Positions 33,792 through 42,568 of a DNA stretch of 47,069 bases are shown piece after piece. This DNA comes from Lyngbya sp. CCAP 1446/10 (GTDB lineage: Bacteria; Cyanobacteriota; Cyanobacteriia; Cyanobacteriales; Microcoleaceae). Under the pieces are notes generated by a model, which was not told the DNA's origin, did no database searches, and was given only the letters and a program-made list of their open reading frames with translations. The DNA lies in NCBI RefSeq assembly GCF_026130175.1, contig NZ_JAIGNI010000046.1, forward strand, positions 1-47,069. Reading direction: 5' to 3'. The translations under genes and the position numbers were made by a program. Position 1 is the first letter of the stretch. Each line of letters begins with the position of its first letter.

Positions 33792-33832
33792 CTCAGCGCC
33801 TCTAGGCTTGTTATGAATATTTTTCGATCATT

Positions 33833-34726
33833 TTAGCCTAAATTTGGGGGCAACGCCTGTGTCGATCGCAAATTCCGCACATCCTCCAGCGTCAGCCCTG
33901 TGGTTTGGCTGATGGTTTCGTCATCGAGGCGTGAAAGTAGCTGTCGGGCGATCGTCAGCTTCTGTTCTCGCTTTCCTTCCTCTCGTCCTTCCTCTATTCC
34001 TGCTTCCCTTCCTTCCTCAGTTGCTTTCATAATCGCCCCCTGTTGGTCATAAATAAACTGTTCTCTTCTGTCCAAATCTGCCACTTCCTCGCGGCTTAAC
34101 TTGGATTGATTCGCAATATTAAAAGCTTCCTGTATTTCGGGTATGCTATCCATTGCTTCTGGGATTGATGTGAGACTTCTGGCATTTTTCATGAAATAAA
34201 TCCATTTATCTGCTAAGGTTTCAAGTTCCTCCTCTCCTTTAGTAAACTTGGGCAACTCTACAAACACTAAATCCAGGTCATTTTCGGGATAAGTAAAGTT
34301 TTTATTGACTTCCTTGAATACAAATCTCGAAATCCATTCTTCGCTGTTAGCAAACATTTCAAAATCCGTAATTGTTAAAGCAATCACTGGCTTCAGCAAT
34401 CGATATCCTTGTGCTGCTTCCAATTGAAAAGCATAGGTTTTTGCTGCATTGTACAAAACTCGTTTGCCAAAAGACTGGACGTTGAGCACTTGCATTTCAA
34501 TGATGACTAAAGTGCCGTCTTTGAGTTTGGCTTTCACATCCAGATAACTATCTTTTAAGCCTTCAAGTTTGGGCGGCAGATTTGGGTTGATAATTTCTAA
34601 GTCTTCGATGGTAGAATTGCCTTCATAAATTAAGGCGTTGAGAAAGCTAATCAGAATATCTTTGCTTTCTGATGAACCGAAGATTTTTTTGAAGGCGTAA
34701 TCGGTTTTTGGGTTGATAAATATCAT
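33833..34726 (-). CDS. Rpn family recombination-promoting nuclease / PD-(D/E)XK transposase-like protein
   Basis: A 297-residue protein, opening with MIFINPKTDYAFKKIFGSSE, the Rpn/PDDEXK family signature. The nuclease core follows: SYLDVKAKLKDGTLVIIEMQ gives the D...ExQ arrangement (Asp near 61, Glu-Met-Gln near 76-78). The C-terminal third is charged with repeated EEGRE units (GREAGIEEGREEGKREQ), typical of the family. Such proteins are numerous in filamentous cyanobacteria. Related E. coli RpnA is a DNA endonuclease. Confidence 0.9.
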   Translation of the reverse strand: MIFINPKTDYAFKKIFGSSESKDILISFLNALIYEGNSTIEDLEIINPNLPPKLEGLKDSYLDVKAKLKDGTLVIIEMQVLNVQSFGKRVLYNAAKTYAFQLEAAQGYRLLKPVIALTITDFEMFANSEEWISRFVFKEVNKNFTYPENDLDLVFVELPKFTKGEEELETLADKWIYFMKNARSLTSIPEAMDSIPEIQEAFNIANQSKLSREEVADLDRREQFIYDQQGAIMKATEEGREAGIEEGREEGKREQKLTIARQLLSRLDDETISQTTGLTLEDVRNLRSTQALPPNLG

Positions 34727-34795
34727 GGCTGTATATTTAGGTTTTTGGCTATTAGTTTTGTGACGGAGTAGGGGATTTGAGAGCTGTCAAACTGC

Positions 34796-36370
34796 TTATT
34801 TTGTTTCCGACAAAGGCTTGACATCTTGTGGCAAATGTGCATTAGCGATCGCCAATTCAGACTCTTCGCTGCTCTGTTCGCCGTCAATGGGAAGCTGGCA
34901 AGAAATTAGTTCTGTGACAATCCGATCGCCCAGAACATCTTCCCAATCCTGCAACTGCTCTCTGGCTGCGAGCGGGGAATTGACAGCGACATCTACGCCC
35001 ATTTGGTGCAGGTTAAGGCTGTGAGTGGTCGATCGGCGGTTGACAAACTCCACCAACCAAACGCTCAATCCGACTGCAGCCATCAAAGGCAACACAATCC
35101 TGTAATCGCGGGTTAATTCAAACATCAACAAAATGGCTGTCAGCGGTGCTTTGGCGCTACCGGCGAGGATGGCGGCCATTCCCACCATTGCGTAGGCAGC
35201 AGGGCCTGCAACTCGATCGCTCAATGCCGGGATCATTTCCAAAAAGATGCCGTAAGCCGAACCCAGACAAGCTCCCAAAAACATCGCCGGAGCGAATATC
35301 CCCCCCACCAAACCGCTGCCGAGGCTGATTGCTGTCACCGCTAATTTGACCAATAGCAGCAACAACAGCAAAGGTAAGGAAAATTTCACATCTTGCAGCA
35401 TCGCTTCAACTGTTTCGTAGCCTACGCCCAAAACTTGAGGAAATTGCAGGGCGACTAAGCCGACAATCGCGCCGCCGAGGATCGGATGAAACGGGCGGGG
35501 CAGTCGTCCGAGCCAACCAAATCCTCGGATTTTTCCTTGAAAACAGCGATCGGTAAATTGAATTGCTTCTGTATAAGCTAGGCACACAAAGCTCGCCAAA
35601 AGTCCCAATCCCATGTACAGCGGCAGTTCTAGCGGGCTGCGGACATCGTAGACAGGCAAAGCAAAGGCCGGCTGAGCTCCCAAACAAATTTGAGCGATCA
35701 GCGCCGAAACTACCGCAGAGAGCAAGACAACGCTGACTGACGAAGTGGCGAAAGTGCTAGCGAGCACGACTTCTAGGGCAAAAAACACTCCGGCGATGGG
35801 AGAGTTAAACCCGGCGGATAAACCTGCTGCTGCTCCCGCGCCGAGGAGCAAGCGCTGCCGTTCTGGGGAGAGCTGCAAGACTTGAGCTAGCAGCATTCCG
35901 AAGTTGGCACCGATTTCGACACTGGGAGCTTCCGGGCCGAGGGATGCGCCGGTGCCGAGGGATACTGAGGCGGCCACCATTTTGGTGATGGGTTTGAGGG
36001 GGGAGAGTTCTTGCAGGCCGCGGGTGGCTGCAATTAACGATGACATATTCGGGCCAAAATCCCGAAACCGCCAGCGCATCAGCCCGATGATGACTCCGCC
36101 TAGGGTTGGAATGCAGGCTAGCGTCCAAGGGCCTTTCGAGGCGATCGCGCCCATGAAGTCTTCCAGCATCAGGCTGTGGATGAAGTGGATGAGATAGTGA
36201 AAGGTGACGACGCCTGCGCCCGTAACTCCCCCTATGACTAGGGAGAGGATGAGCAAGAGGGTTTCTGGGCTAGGGTGCAGGCGGTTGAGTACCGGGCTGA
36301 GGCGGGAGGCTTCGGGAGTTTCTGCGGTTGGCTCAGGTGGCGGCAGATCCACAGGAGGGGTGGCTGTCAT
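34796..36370 (-). CDS. ClC family chloride channel/transporter
   Basis: A 524-residue, 10-12-helix membrane protein. Family segments: GTGASLGPEAPSVEIGANFG (with the gating glutamate in GPEAP, aligning with GREGP), GVFFALEVVLA (second glutamate) and GSGLVGGIFAPAMFLGACLG. The GSGIP selectivity segment is not conserved: NMSSLIAATRG stands in the corresponding region. No CBS pair is evident in the ~80-residue cytosolic tail. Anion channel or H+/Cl- exchanger is inferred; which one is not decided by sequence. Confidence 0.92.
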   Translation of the reverse strand: MTATPPVDLPPPEPTAETPEASRLSPVLNRLHPSPETLLLILSLVIGGVTGAGVVTFHYLIHFIHSLMLEDFMGAIASKGPWTLACIPTLGGVIIGLMRWRFRDFGPNMSSLIAATRGLQELSPLKPITKMVAASVSLGTGASLGPEAPSVEIGANFGMLLAQVLQLSPERQRLLLGAGAAAGLSAGFNSPIAGVFFALEVVLASTFATSSVSVVLLSAVVSALIAQICLGAQPAFALPVYDVRSPLELPLYMGLGLLASFVCLAYTEAIQFTDRCFQGKIRGFGWLGRLPRPFHPILGGAIVGLVALQFPQVLGVGYETVEAMLQDVKFSLPLLLLLLLVKLAVTAISLGSGLVGGIFAPAMFLGACLGSAYGIFLEMIPALSDRVAGPAAYAMVGMAAILAGSAKAPLTAILLMFELTRDYRIVLPLMAAVGLSVWLVEFVNRRSTTHSLNLHQMGVDVAVNSPLAAREQLQDWEDVLGDRIVTELISCQLPIDGEQSSEESELAIANAHLPQDVKPLSETK

Positions 36371-36934
36371 TTAACGGTTAATTCTTCTTTGAGAAGTTAG
36401 ATAAATATTACATTTTATTTCTTATTCTCATTTTGAGTGATTTTAGGGGAATTGACAAGTTATGCGATTTTAGATACTTCGGCTTCGCTCAGTACAAGTT
36501 TGGGATTTTAGATTAAAGAATTGAAGAATTGGAAATTAATGATGAATCTGGTGCTTGAGAGCGCGAGCATATAGTTATATTTTTTTTGTCAAATCATGTT
36601 AATTAAGGTGTATTTTATGGCGGATTGTTTGAAACAGAGGCGGGGCTTAAATGACAGATTCGGAAACTCAGCAGATTCGATATTATTGTATGCTCACTCG
36701 ATTTAAAAATTGAAGAATTTTAGATTTATTCCACTGATGAATCTTGGAGTTTGAACTAAGGTTTAAATTGTTTTTCCACGAAAAGAGTACCTTGCCGTGC
36801 TTCCAAATTTACACGGAAAACCGCAGATTTTGGGGGATGAACGGGGATTAACGCAGATGCAATTCCAGATGTTTTGGATTTTTGCAAGATGTTTCTGGCA
36901 TTAGAATCTAAAATCTAAAATCTAAAATCTAAAA
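36371..36934. other. Intergenic region with dispersed repeats; no gene seen
   Basis: About 560 bases. Bases 36471-36500 carry AGATACTTCGGCTTCGCTCA, repeated at 43539-43566. Bases 36825-36860 carry an AACCGCAGAT-type repeat. Bases 36903-36934 are ATCTAAA heptamers directly abutting the stop codon of the lipoprotein-like gene. The first ~100 bases are the ClC promoter region. Confidence 0.6.
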
Positions 36935-38302
36935 TCACTTGATTGGTTGTTGGGCGGCCGGGATTCTGGGTCTGGGTTTGGCGATCGACATTAGCGGATC
37001 GCCGATGGTGGCGACTTTCCAGGGAGGGGATTCTAGCTGGCGGGCTGCGATTAAAAAGGGCGCACCTCGTGTTAGGCGATCGACCATTATTTTAGGTGGA
37101 AGAAATGCAGCCAAAAAAGGTTCGTTAACGCTACCAATATAGGCGTAAGCGCCATTTTCTAACCACCTGCCGGCAACGGTATTTGGATCATCTGGAGTTG
37201 ATGCTGACCAACTATGAATCATGTGGATTGCTGCGGGAAATTGCAGTTTTGGTATGTCGTCAACTGGCGCATCTCCGTTACCGACTTGAAATGATTTTGG
37301 ATAGCCTTTGGAATTCATCAATATTAAGTCAAATGTCCACGGTTTTGATGCTAAACTACGCCACTTTTGCAGGCTAGCTTCTGGTTGCTGCACTAATTCG
37401 ACATTCAAGCCTATGCTTTTTAGTTCGCTAGCGGCTGACTCCATTTCATATTTTGCCCAATTTCCTTCTTTGGGGTAACTGTCATAAAGCATGGCTGTTT
37501 CGCTATCGAGAAATATGGCACACATGGCTTGATAGATCGATCGCACTTCTTCGCCATAAATCCAGCCGGCGGCGGCCCACCGTTCGCCGTTGGGATGCCT
37601 TCCCAAACCGTCGGTAACAGCCCATTGTTCGTCTTTGTTTTTGGGGGATTGATATTTTACTGCTAGTTGGCGTACAATGGTGATTGTGTCGATCGGGTCT
37701 CCGAGTTGAGAGTAAAAATATCCGGTGGATTCGACGGCTTTTGTAACCGCTGCTTGCAGATTTTTCCACTGTGCATCATTGAGGTTATCGTTGGGTTTTC
37801 CGAAGTTACCTTCGAGAAATACTAAAGGTTGGCCGCGGGCGGCTGCTAAGGCAACTGCTGCTGTACGTGCGGGGTCGTTTTCTGATGTGATTACTACTCC
37901 TGGGGGCTCCCAGCCAAGCTCAGTCCATTTTGCTTTTAAGGTTTGAGTATTCGTGGCATTCCAGGCTGCTGCTGCACTGTTGAGCATTAATTCTTGGAGT
38001 TTTTGACCTTTTGAGAGTTGCTGTTTGATGCTGGGTAAACGGACGATTTCTTCTGGTTGGAAGCGCTGCAAAAACATCGGCGCATATTTTTTATCTTCGA
38101 TGAGAATGGGCCAGTTTCCTTGGAGATTCCATTTTTGGATTGCTGCTAAGAATGTGGCTTCATCTGGTACTAAAACTATGCGGTTGACGGTTGGTATCGC
38201 GGAGGATGTTGACTCGGAGGCCTGTTTGTACTGGCCAGGGTTCTTGTTTGGCTGAGGCGGGGAGTTGAAAGGTTTTTTTGAAAAGGCGATCGCACCCGAC
38301 AC
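36935..38302 (-). CDS. Lipoprotein-like protein of unknown function, main frame (5' end frameshifted)
   Basis: The open frame has 455 codons from a GTG at 38302. The conserved-looking part starts near residue 38 (IPTVNRIVLVPDEATFLAAI). It includes ENDPARTAAVALAAARGQPL, AMLYDSYPKEGNWAKYEMES and AIHMIHSWSASTPDDPNTVA, compatible with an exported hydrolase-like or Gingipain/caspase-related fold, but I make no firm assignment. The first ~35 residues are Pro/Lys-rich and unnatural. In the -1/+1 frame an ATG at 38366 encodes a clear lipoprotein signal, so the intact protein probably begins there and the frame is shifted between about 38190 and 38285. Confidence 0.65.
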   Translation of the reverse strand: MSGAIAFSKKPFNSPPQPNKNPGQYKQASESTSSAIPTVNRIVLVPDEATFLAAIQKWNLQGNWPILIEDKKYAPMFLQRFQPEEIVRLPSIKQQLSKGQKLQELMLNSAAAAWNATNTQTLKAKWTELGWEPPGVVITSENDPARTAAVALAAARGQPLVFLEGNFGKPNDNLNDAQWKNLQAAVTKAVESTGYFYSQLGDPIDTITIVRQLAVKYQSPKNKDEQWAVTDGLGRHPNGERWAAAGWIYGEEVRSIYQAMCAIFLDSETAMLYDSYPKEGNWAKYEMESAASELKSIGLNVELVQQPEASLQKWRSLASKPWTFDLILMNSKGYPKSFQVGNGDAPVDDIPKLQFPAAIHMIHSWSASTPDDPNTVAGRWLENGAYAYIGSVNEPFLAAFLPPKIMVDRLTRGAPFLIAARQLESPPWKVATIGDPLMSIAKPRPRIPAAQQPIK

Positions 38303-38366
38303 CGATTATTGCTAAGCTTGCAATCAGGGCGATCGTCAGGAATTTAAGTTTTAAGTTTTTTTTCAT
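38160..38366 (-). pseudogene. Out-of-frame lipoprotein signal peptide of the same gene
   Basis: A 68-codon ORF, MKKNLKLKFLTIALIASLAI then IGVGCDRLFKK: a positive N-terminus, hydrophobic core and lipobox (IGVGC, lipidated Cys at residue 25). It overlaps the main frame of the downstream gene by 143 bases. A run of seven T (38273-38279 on the plus strand) lies in the overlap and is a plausible slip point. Real mutation, sequencing error and programmed shifting are all possible. Confidence 0.6.
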
Positions 38367-38452
38367 AAGGCAAAAGAAGATCGGGACAAAACTCGATCGC
38401 CAACACTAGAAATTATGCGTATATTTTTATACAAATAGCAGATTTTAGAGCT

Positions 38453-38617
38453 ATGACACAAGGAAAGATTGTCAGTGCGATCGGGATTATGACTGTTTGG
38501 GCGATCGGCTTAGCAACTACAAGTTTAATAATTTTCGCAGCCAATGGTTCCTCAGTCAAGCATCAAGTCCGACAATTGCTTGTAGCGAGAGAATGCCGGG
38601 GGTGCAATGGTCATTAG
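38453..38617 (+). pseudogene. Truncated N-terminus of a pentapeptide-repeat-type membrane protein
   Basis: A 54-codon ORF: MTQGKIVSAIGIMTVWAIGL, a membrane segment, then QVRQLLVARECRGCNGH and stop. The segment QLL...ECRGC resembles the QLL.T..C.GCDLSGA junction where cyanobacterial pentapeptide-repeat proteins begin their repeats. Here the frame is cut at that point by a TTAGTCA/TTGGTCA heptamer cluster (38609-38642), which supplies the stop codon. The identification is by remembered pattern only. Confidence 0.45.
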
Positions 38618-38874
38618 TCATTGGTCATCAGTCATTAGTCAGAGGAAAGGGCGATCGCGCCTGCAACCTTCATTTCCCGTTATCTGGTGAGGAAATGAAG
38701 GCGTGAGGTGCGATCGCCATTTTAATCGCTAGCAGTTTGGGCTACGAAGGGCGATCGGGCTGATGGAGTCAATAAGGGCGATCGTTGAGAGAGATGGTAA
38801 CTCAAATATAGAGACTTTCGAGTTGTGGCAACAGCAGATGTTATAAGCGCGTCGGCTGCTGTCAAGGTTTAGCA
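38618..38874. other. Spacer with HIP1 sites and heptamer remnants
   Basis: Contains TTGGTCATCAGTCATTAGTC units, several GCGATCG sites, and a hairpin GGCTGCT (38854-38860)/AGCAGCC (38871-38877) that touches the attC-like site. No gene is supported. Confidence 0.5.
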
Positions 38875-38966
38875 GCCTAACGGACTGCGCTTCACGGGAC
38901 GGTCATAGTGTTTGCATTATAAACCATAGCGTAAATCTCCGTTCCGTGTGCAAGCGCTTGTTAGAC
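38875..38966 (-). repeat. attC-like integron recombination site
   Basis: A 92-base imperfect palindrome. Read on the minus strand it starts with GTCTAAC (fits RYYYAAC, the R'' box; 38960-38966) and ends with GTTAGGC (fits GTTRRRY, the R' box; 38875-38881). Inner arms AAGCGC/GCGCTT and CACGGAACGG/CCGTCCCGTG pair with one G-U and unpaired bases, as in attC L boxes, around a ~35-base loop. It lies 31 bases past the stop codon of the SH3/transglycosylase gene, the normal position of attC in a cassette. No integrase gene is in the window. Confidence 0.7.
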
Positions 38967-38997
38967 CGCAACGGCACAACTCTGTATACTCCAAGAC

Positions 38998-39879
38998 TCA
39001 AGGTACTGATTTGGCAAGCTGTAAGTATTCCCAGATGTATTCACCATAATATTTGCCAGTGTCGTCACGAAATCCTTGTTTACATTTACGAGAAAAATCC
39101 ACACTGCCTCGATTATAAGCAATAGCAACATAGAGTCTTTCTTTATCCGTTAAGGTGCTTTTACCGCTGCCATAAGCGCGTCTTAGTGCTGCATTAAGTT
39201 CGATAACGCACTGGTTTAGGCATTCATCAAAATCATACCACTTTTTTTGAAGAAAATAATTGGGCTTGTCCTTAAAAAATTGTAAGTCAAGTTGAAAGAT
39301 GCCATAGCCACGACAGAATTTGTTGGGAAAAGAATCCGCAACCTTCTTAAACGATGGAACAACCTCGCCTACAGCTTCTAATGATGCACGGGCGATCTTA
39401 AACATTTCATCTCCCTTTGCCTGCTTTAACAAATCTGATTTGTTTTGTGGAAAAGCAGAGCGTCTAGGGGCATCTAGAGTATCACCCGTACAAAGTTTCA
39501 AGATTTCATCAATTGATCGTGTATTGTACAAATTCCCCCAAATATAATAAGTTTCTTGCATTGCGATCGCAGCCAGAAGATCCAAGCTAAATGGAGTTCC
39601 CGAAATAGCAGCGTTAACCTTGTCTCGAAATTGTTCTTTAAACCAGCCAATTGCCTGAATTCGTTTAGGTGCAGGATCTAAAAAATGACTTGCGACAAAT
39701 CCTTCTAAGCGTTGCCCATCTTTGATTGTTAAGATATTCCACCAGTCACCATCTTCAGCAACACTAAGCTTAGAGATAACCTGATTTTGAGGAACAGATG
39801 TAATCTTATTGCTCTCCTCAACCTTGGGCGATGAGCGGATATTAAGGCTTGTTGCTTTGACAATGTAGAGATTGACCAT
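38998..39879 (-). CDS. SH3-domain lytic transglycosylase-like protein
   Basis: A 293-residue protein. The N-terminal bacterial SH3 domain (about 1-68) has VKATSLNIRSSPKV and GDWWNILTIKDGQ. The lysozyme-like domain (about 90-290) has the probable catalytic glutamate E109 in LLAAIAMQETYYIWG, then RGYGIFQLDLQFF (190-202) and IAYNRGS (253-259), the spacing of goose-type/SLT folds. There is no signal peptide. Last gene of the wall-enzyme operon; AGGAG lies 6 bases before the ATG. An attC-like site follows. Confidence 0.82.
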   Translation of the reverse strand: MVNLYIVKATSLNIRSSPKVEESNKITSVPQNQVISKLSVAEDGDWWNILTIKDGQRLEGFVASHFLDPAPKRIQAIGWFKEQFRDKVNAAISGTPFSLDLLAAIAMQETYYIWGNLYNTRSIDEILKLCTGDTLDAPRRSAFPQNKSDLLKQAKGDEMFKIARASLEAVGEVVPSFKKVADSFPNKFCRGYGIFQLDLQFFKDKPNYFLQKKWYDFDECLNQCVIELNAALRRAYGSGKSTLTDKERLYVAIAYNRGSVDFSRKCKQGFRDDTGKYYGEYIWEYLQLAKSVP

Positions 39880-39905
39880 TTTTAACTCCTGAAGATTGGA
39901 TGGGT

Positions 39906-40721
39906 TTAGATACCGTATTTGCGATTCATATTTTGCAACTCTGCTGAACTGAGGATTTTAGCAACTTCAAAATGCATTCCATCTTTACGGCCATTGAAGT
40001 GACCACCCCAGTAGAAACCATACTCATTTGCAATTGGCACTAATGGTCGGACAGAACCTTTTTGTCCAACTAAGGCTGGAGTGTGTCCTAAAGGATTCCA
40101 TGCGACGTTAATATCCAACGCAGAACCAAAAGCATGGTTGCTCAGCACAGTACGGCTTCCTCGAATGAACCTAGGAACAAAGCTTCCACCAAAAGTCAGT
40201 ATCAGAGGGAGTAAGTCTTGCACTTGCCACACTTTCCACAACCCCTCTAGTTGAAGTGCTGCCAAACGATGAAATGTCATTTTGCCACTACTCGGTGCAC
40301 CTGTAATAGTTTGGAAAATTGGTAGTTCAACTTTGATGATATTGTCACTTTCCCAAGTTCCAAGAATATCTATCGCTTCAGGATTATCAGGTCTTGGATT
40401 AGCTCGGTAATCGAACTTACCAAAAATAGCCTGACGATCGCGAGTGCTAACTAAAGGCAGAAAATTAGGCTTCGGCGGAAAATCAGGATCGATTGATACT
40501 CCATCAAAGCCGTCCTCCAGTGCTTTAGCATAAGTCTTTGGCCCCACACGACCATCTGGAGTCAAGCCTTTTAAGCGCTGATAGGCTTTAGTTGCATCTT
40601 CTGTATTCTCTCCAAACCGTCCGTCTGCTACATCCTTTAGAATATCTTGCCCAATGAGAAAGTTTTGCCAACGTTCGACAGCTTCGCCGATGCTGCCACG
40701 TTCTAACAATGAAAGAACCAT
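39906..40721 (-). CDS. Peptidoglycan-binding M15-family peptidase
   Basis: I choose the ATG at 40721 (AGGAG six bases upstream), rather than a TTG two codons earlier; 271 residues. The N-terminal PG_binding_1 module (about 1-68) has GSIGEAVERWQNFL and DGRVGPKTYAKAL. The C-terminal LAS metallopeptidase domain has SNHAFGSALDIN (zinc His and Asp near 196 and 203), then WGGHFNGRKDGMHFEV (second zinc His in MHFE). VanY/DacB-like D-Ala-D-Ala or endolysin-type cleavage is expected. No signal peptide. Confidence 0.88.
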   Translation of the reverse strand: MVLSLLERGSIGEAVERWQNFLIGQDILKDVADGRFGENTEDATKAYQRLKGLTPDGRVGPKTYAKALEDGFDGVSIDPDFPPKPNFLPLVSTRDRQAIFGKFDYRANPRPDNPEAIDILGTWESDNIIKVELPIFQTITGAPSSGKMTFHRLAALQLEGLWKVWQVQDLLPLILTFGGSFVPRFIRGSRTVLSNHAFGSALDINVAWNPLGHTPALVGQKGSVRPLVPIANEYGFYWGGHFNGRKDGMHFEVAKILSSAELQNMNRKYGI

Positions 40722-40761
40722 GTTCAACTCCTAAAAATCAATAAAATGTGTAATCAATCAG

Positions 40762-42444
40762 TCAGCTATTAAGAAAATCCTCGGTTACGATTCGCCGAAT
40801 GATTTCTGTCACAGCGGTAGCTATAGCTGTATCCACTTGAATTGCTACAGCATTCCCCGGACCCGGCTGGCTGCTACGCAAAGTTAAAGCAAAAAATCTG
40901 AATTTTGGCTCACTTGGATTCTGTCGATCAATGAATTGAGCAAACGCAGTGTAAACTAACTCTGTTACATTACGTTTTTCCGAGAACCCAAAGCCCAGTT
41001 TAGAAAGAACGACAAGCGAATCTACTACATTTTCAAGTCCAAGCGTCGAAATTGCTGTATCCACATATCGTGCGGTGTCTGTACCTAACGCAATAACTGC
41101 TTGCTCGATGCCTCTATCCGAAATGCCAGGTAATTTCTGTGTATTAGATAGTAGTCCGTGCCACCCGACAAAGGAAATAAATCTTGTTAAGTCATAAGCA
41201 GAAATTAAATTCCCTCCAGTAGCAGTCGATTGAAAACTTAAGATTTGGCTGCCGCTGGAGCGATCTCGAATTTCTGGGACTCCAATTGTTGCTGCAATCC
41301 CATATTTTCCACCAAACTCAATTGATTTAGTATTACCAGTTTGATTTTTGATCCATTGTTCTCGATTACTTTCAAAAGCATTCAAAGTTGCAGATAAAGC
41401 ATTAGAGTGAGGAACATCTATTCTATAAGAACAGATATCAATTAGTGCGATAGGAAGTTCAAACTGTCGTCCCGCACTGCCTGTATTCTTCAGAATCAAG
41501 TCACTTGGGTTGCCAGGAATTCTATTTCCAACTTTAGATAGAACGTTCAGAATGGGAATGATTTTACTAGCGCTCCAACACTCAACAATATCAAGTGCTT
41601 TTTTGCCCAACCAACTTGTAGTTAGCTGTCCCCCATCAAAATGCCCTAGACAAATACAGGCTTCTGTAATGTCAGATCCTAAGAAATTTAAACTGCTAGT
41701 GCTAATCGTTGGTTTAGTTCCAATATTCGGATAATTAGAAAAACTGATTGATCCGGGCGAGCTACTCTTAATTCCTGCTGAGTTTGTTGCTGCCAAAAAA
41801 TCTTTACCACGATAGATTGTTTCCTTGAATGGAGACTGTTGTGCACCCATATCTAGAAATCCTAGCTTGGCATCAGTAGCACCAACAGCCTTCTGAAAAT
41901 CGTTATATTTCGTTGAAATACGACCTGGTTTGCTTGCATCATTCAAGACAGAGGGGATTTGCTGAGTGATTAATAACTTATCTGCGATTGGGGGAGTAAG
42001 TTGCAAAGGTGTAGTAACTGAAATAACGACTCCATTACAAAAATCTTTGAGTGCTCCTTCACTGCGTGAACCAAAATCACCATCAATCAACTTCCCGCCT
42101 GGATATAAGCCCAACCCTCTCAACCGCCTCTGAATTGCTAAACTTAATATTCGCTTGCTCCTGAGAGATGTCATATCTAGGGAAATAGAACCAGATGCAA
42201 ATGCTTTCAAGGCATCTTGTCCATCTAATATTGAAAGGGAATCATCAATCTCGCCCAACGTCATAGGCCCAGCAACACCATCAGTCAGTAACCACGGGCG
42301 CTGAGTTTGAAAACGTTTAACTGCGGATTCTGTTGTTGCATCAAAACTTCCTGATGCTGTTGAACTGAAAAAACCTAATTTAATTAGTTTTTCCTGTAAC
42401 TTACTAACTTCTGCACCGGATGAACCAAGAGAAAGAAGTGCCAC
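40762..42444 (-). CDS. Double peptidoglycan-binding protein with SxxK-hydrolase-like region
   Basis: A 560-residue protein from a GTG start with AGGAG eight bases upstream. Two PG-binding modules occupy about 1-66 (GSSGAEVSKLQEKLIKLGFF) and 94-137 (AIQRRLRGLGLYPGGKLIDG). The remainder is not an obvious family, but has WSASKIIPILNVLSKV (S291-x-x-K294), SAYDLTRFISFVGWHGLLS (416-433) and LSKLGFGFSEKRNVTELVY (480-498). Their order and spacing resemble serine beta-lactamase/D,D-peptidase folds with K-L-G for the KTG box. That reading is tentative. No signal peptide. Confidence 0.72.
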   Translation of the reverse strand: MALLSLGSSGAEVSKLQEKLIKLGFFSSTASGSFDATTESAVKRFQTQRPWLLTDGVAGPMTLGEIDDSLSILDGQDALKAFASGSISLDMTSLRSKRILSLAIQRRLRGLGLYPGGKLIDGDFGSRSEGALKDFCNGVVISVTTPLQLTPPIADKLLITQQIPSVLNDASKPGRISTKYNDFQKAVGATDAKLGFLDMGAQQSPFKETIYRGKDFLAATNSAGIKSSSPGSISFSNYPNIGTKPTISTSSLNFLGSDITEACICLGHFDGGQLTTSWLGKKALDIVECWSASKIIPILNVLSKVGNRIPGNPSDLILKNTGSAGRQFELPIALIDICSYRIDVPHSNALSATLNAFESNREQWIKNQTGNTKSIEFGGKYGIAATIGVPEIRDRSSGSQILSFQSTATGGNLISAYDLTRFISFVGWHGLLSNTQKLPGISDRGIEQAVIALGTDTARYVDTAISTLGLENVVDSLVVLSKLGFGFSEKRNVTELVYTAFAQFIDRQNPSEPKFRFFALTLRSSQPGPGNAVAIQVDTAIATAVTEIIRRIVTEDFLNS

Positions 42445-42568
42445 TGATTTAACTCCTATTAAAATAACTAAAAAATAATCTAAGCTTTGCTATTTTAATT
42501 TTGTAAACAAAACTTAAAATTCACAAATTAAAGCCCACAAAAGCTTATTACAGCATCCCCATAAATAT

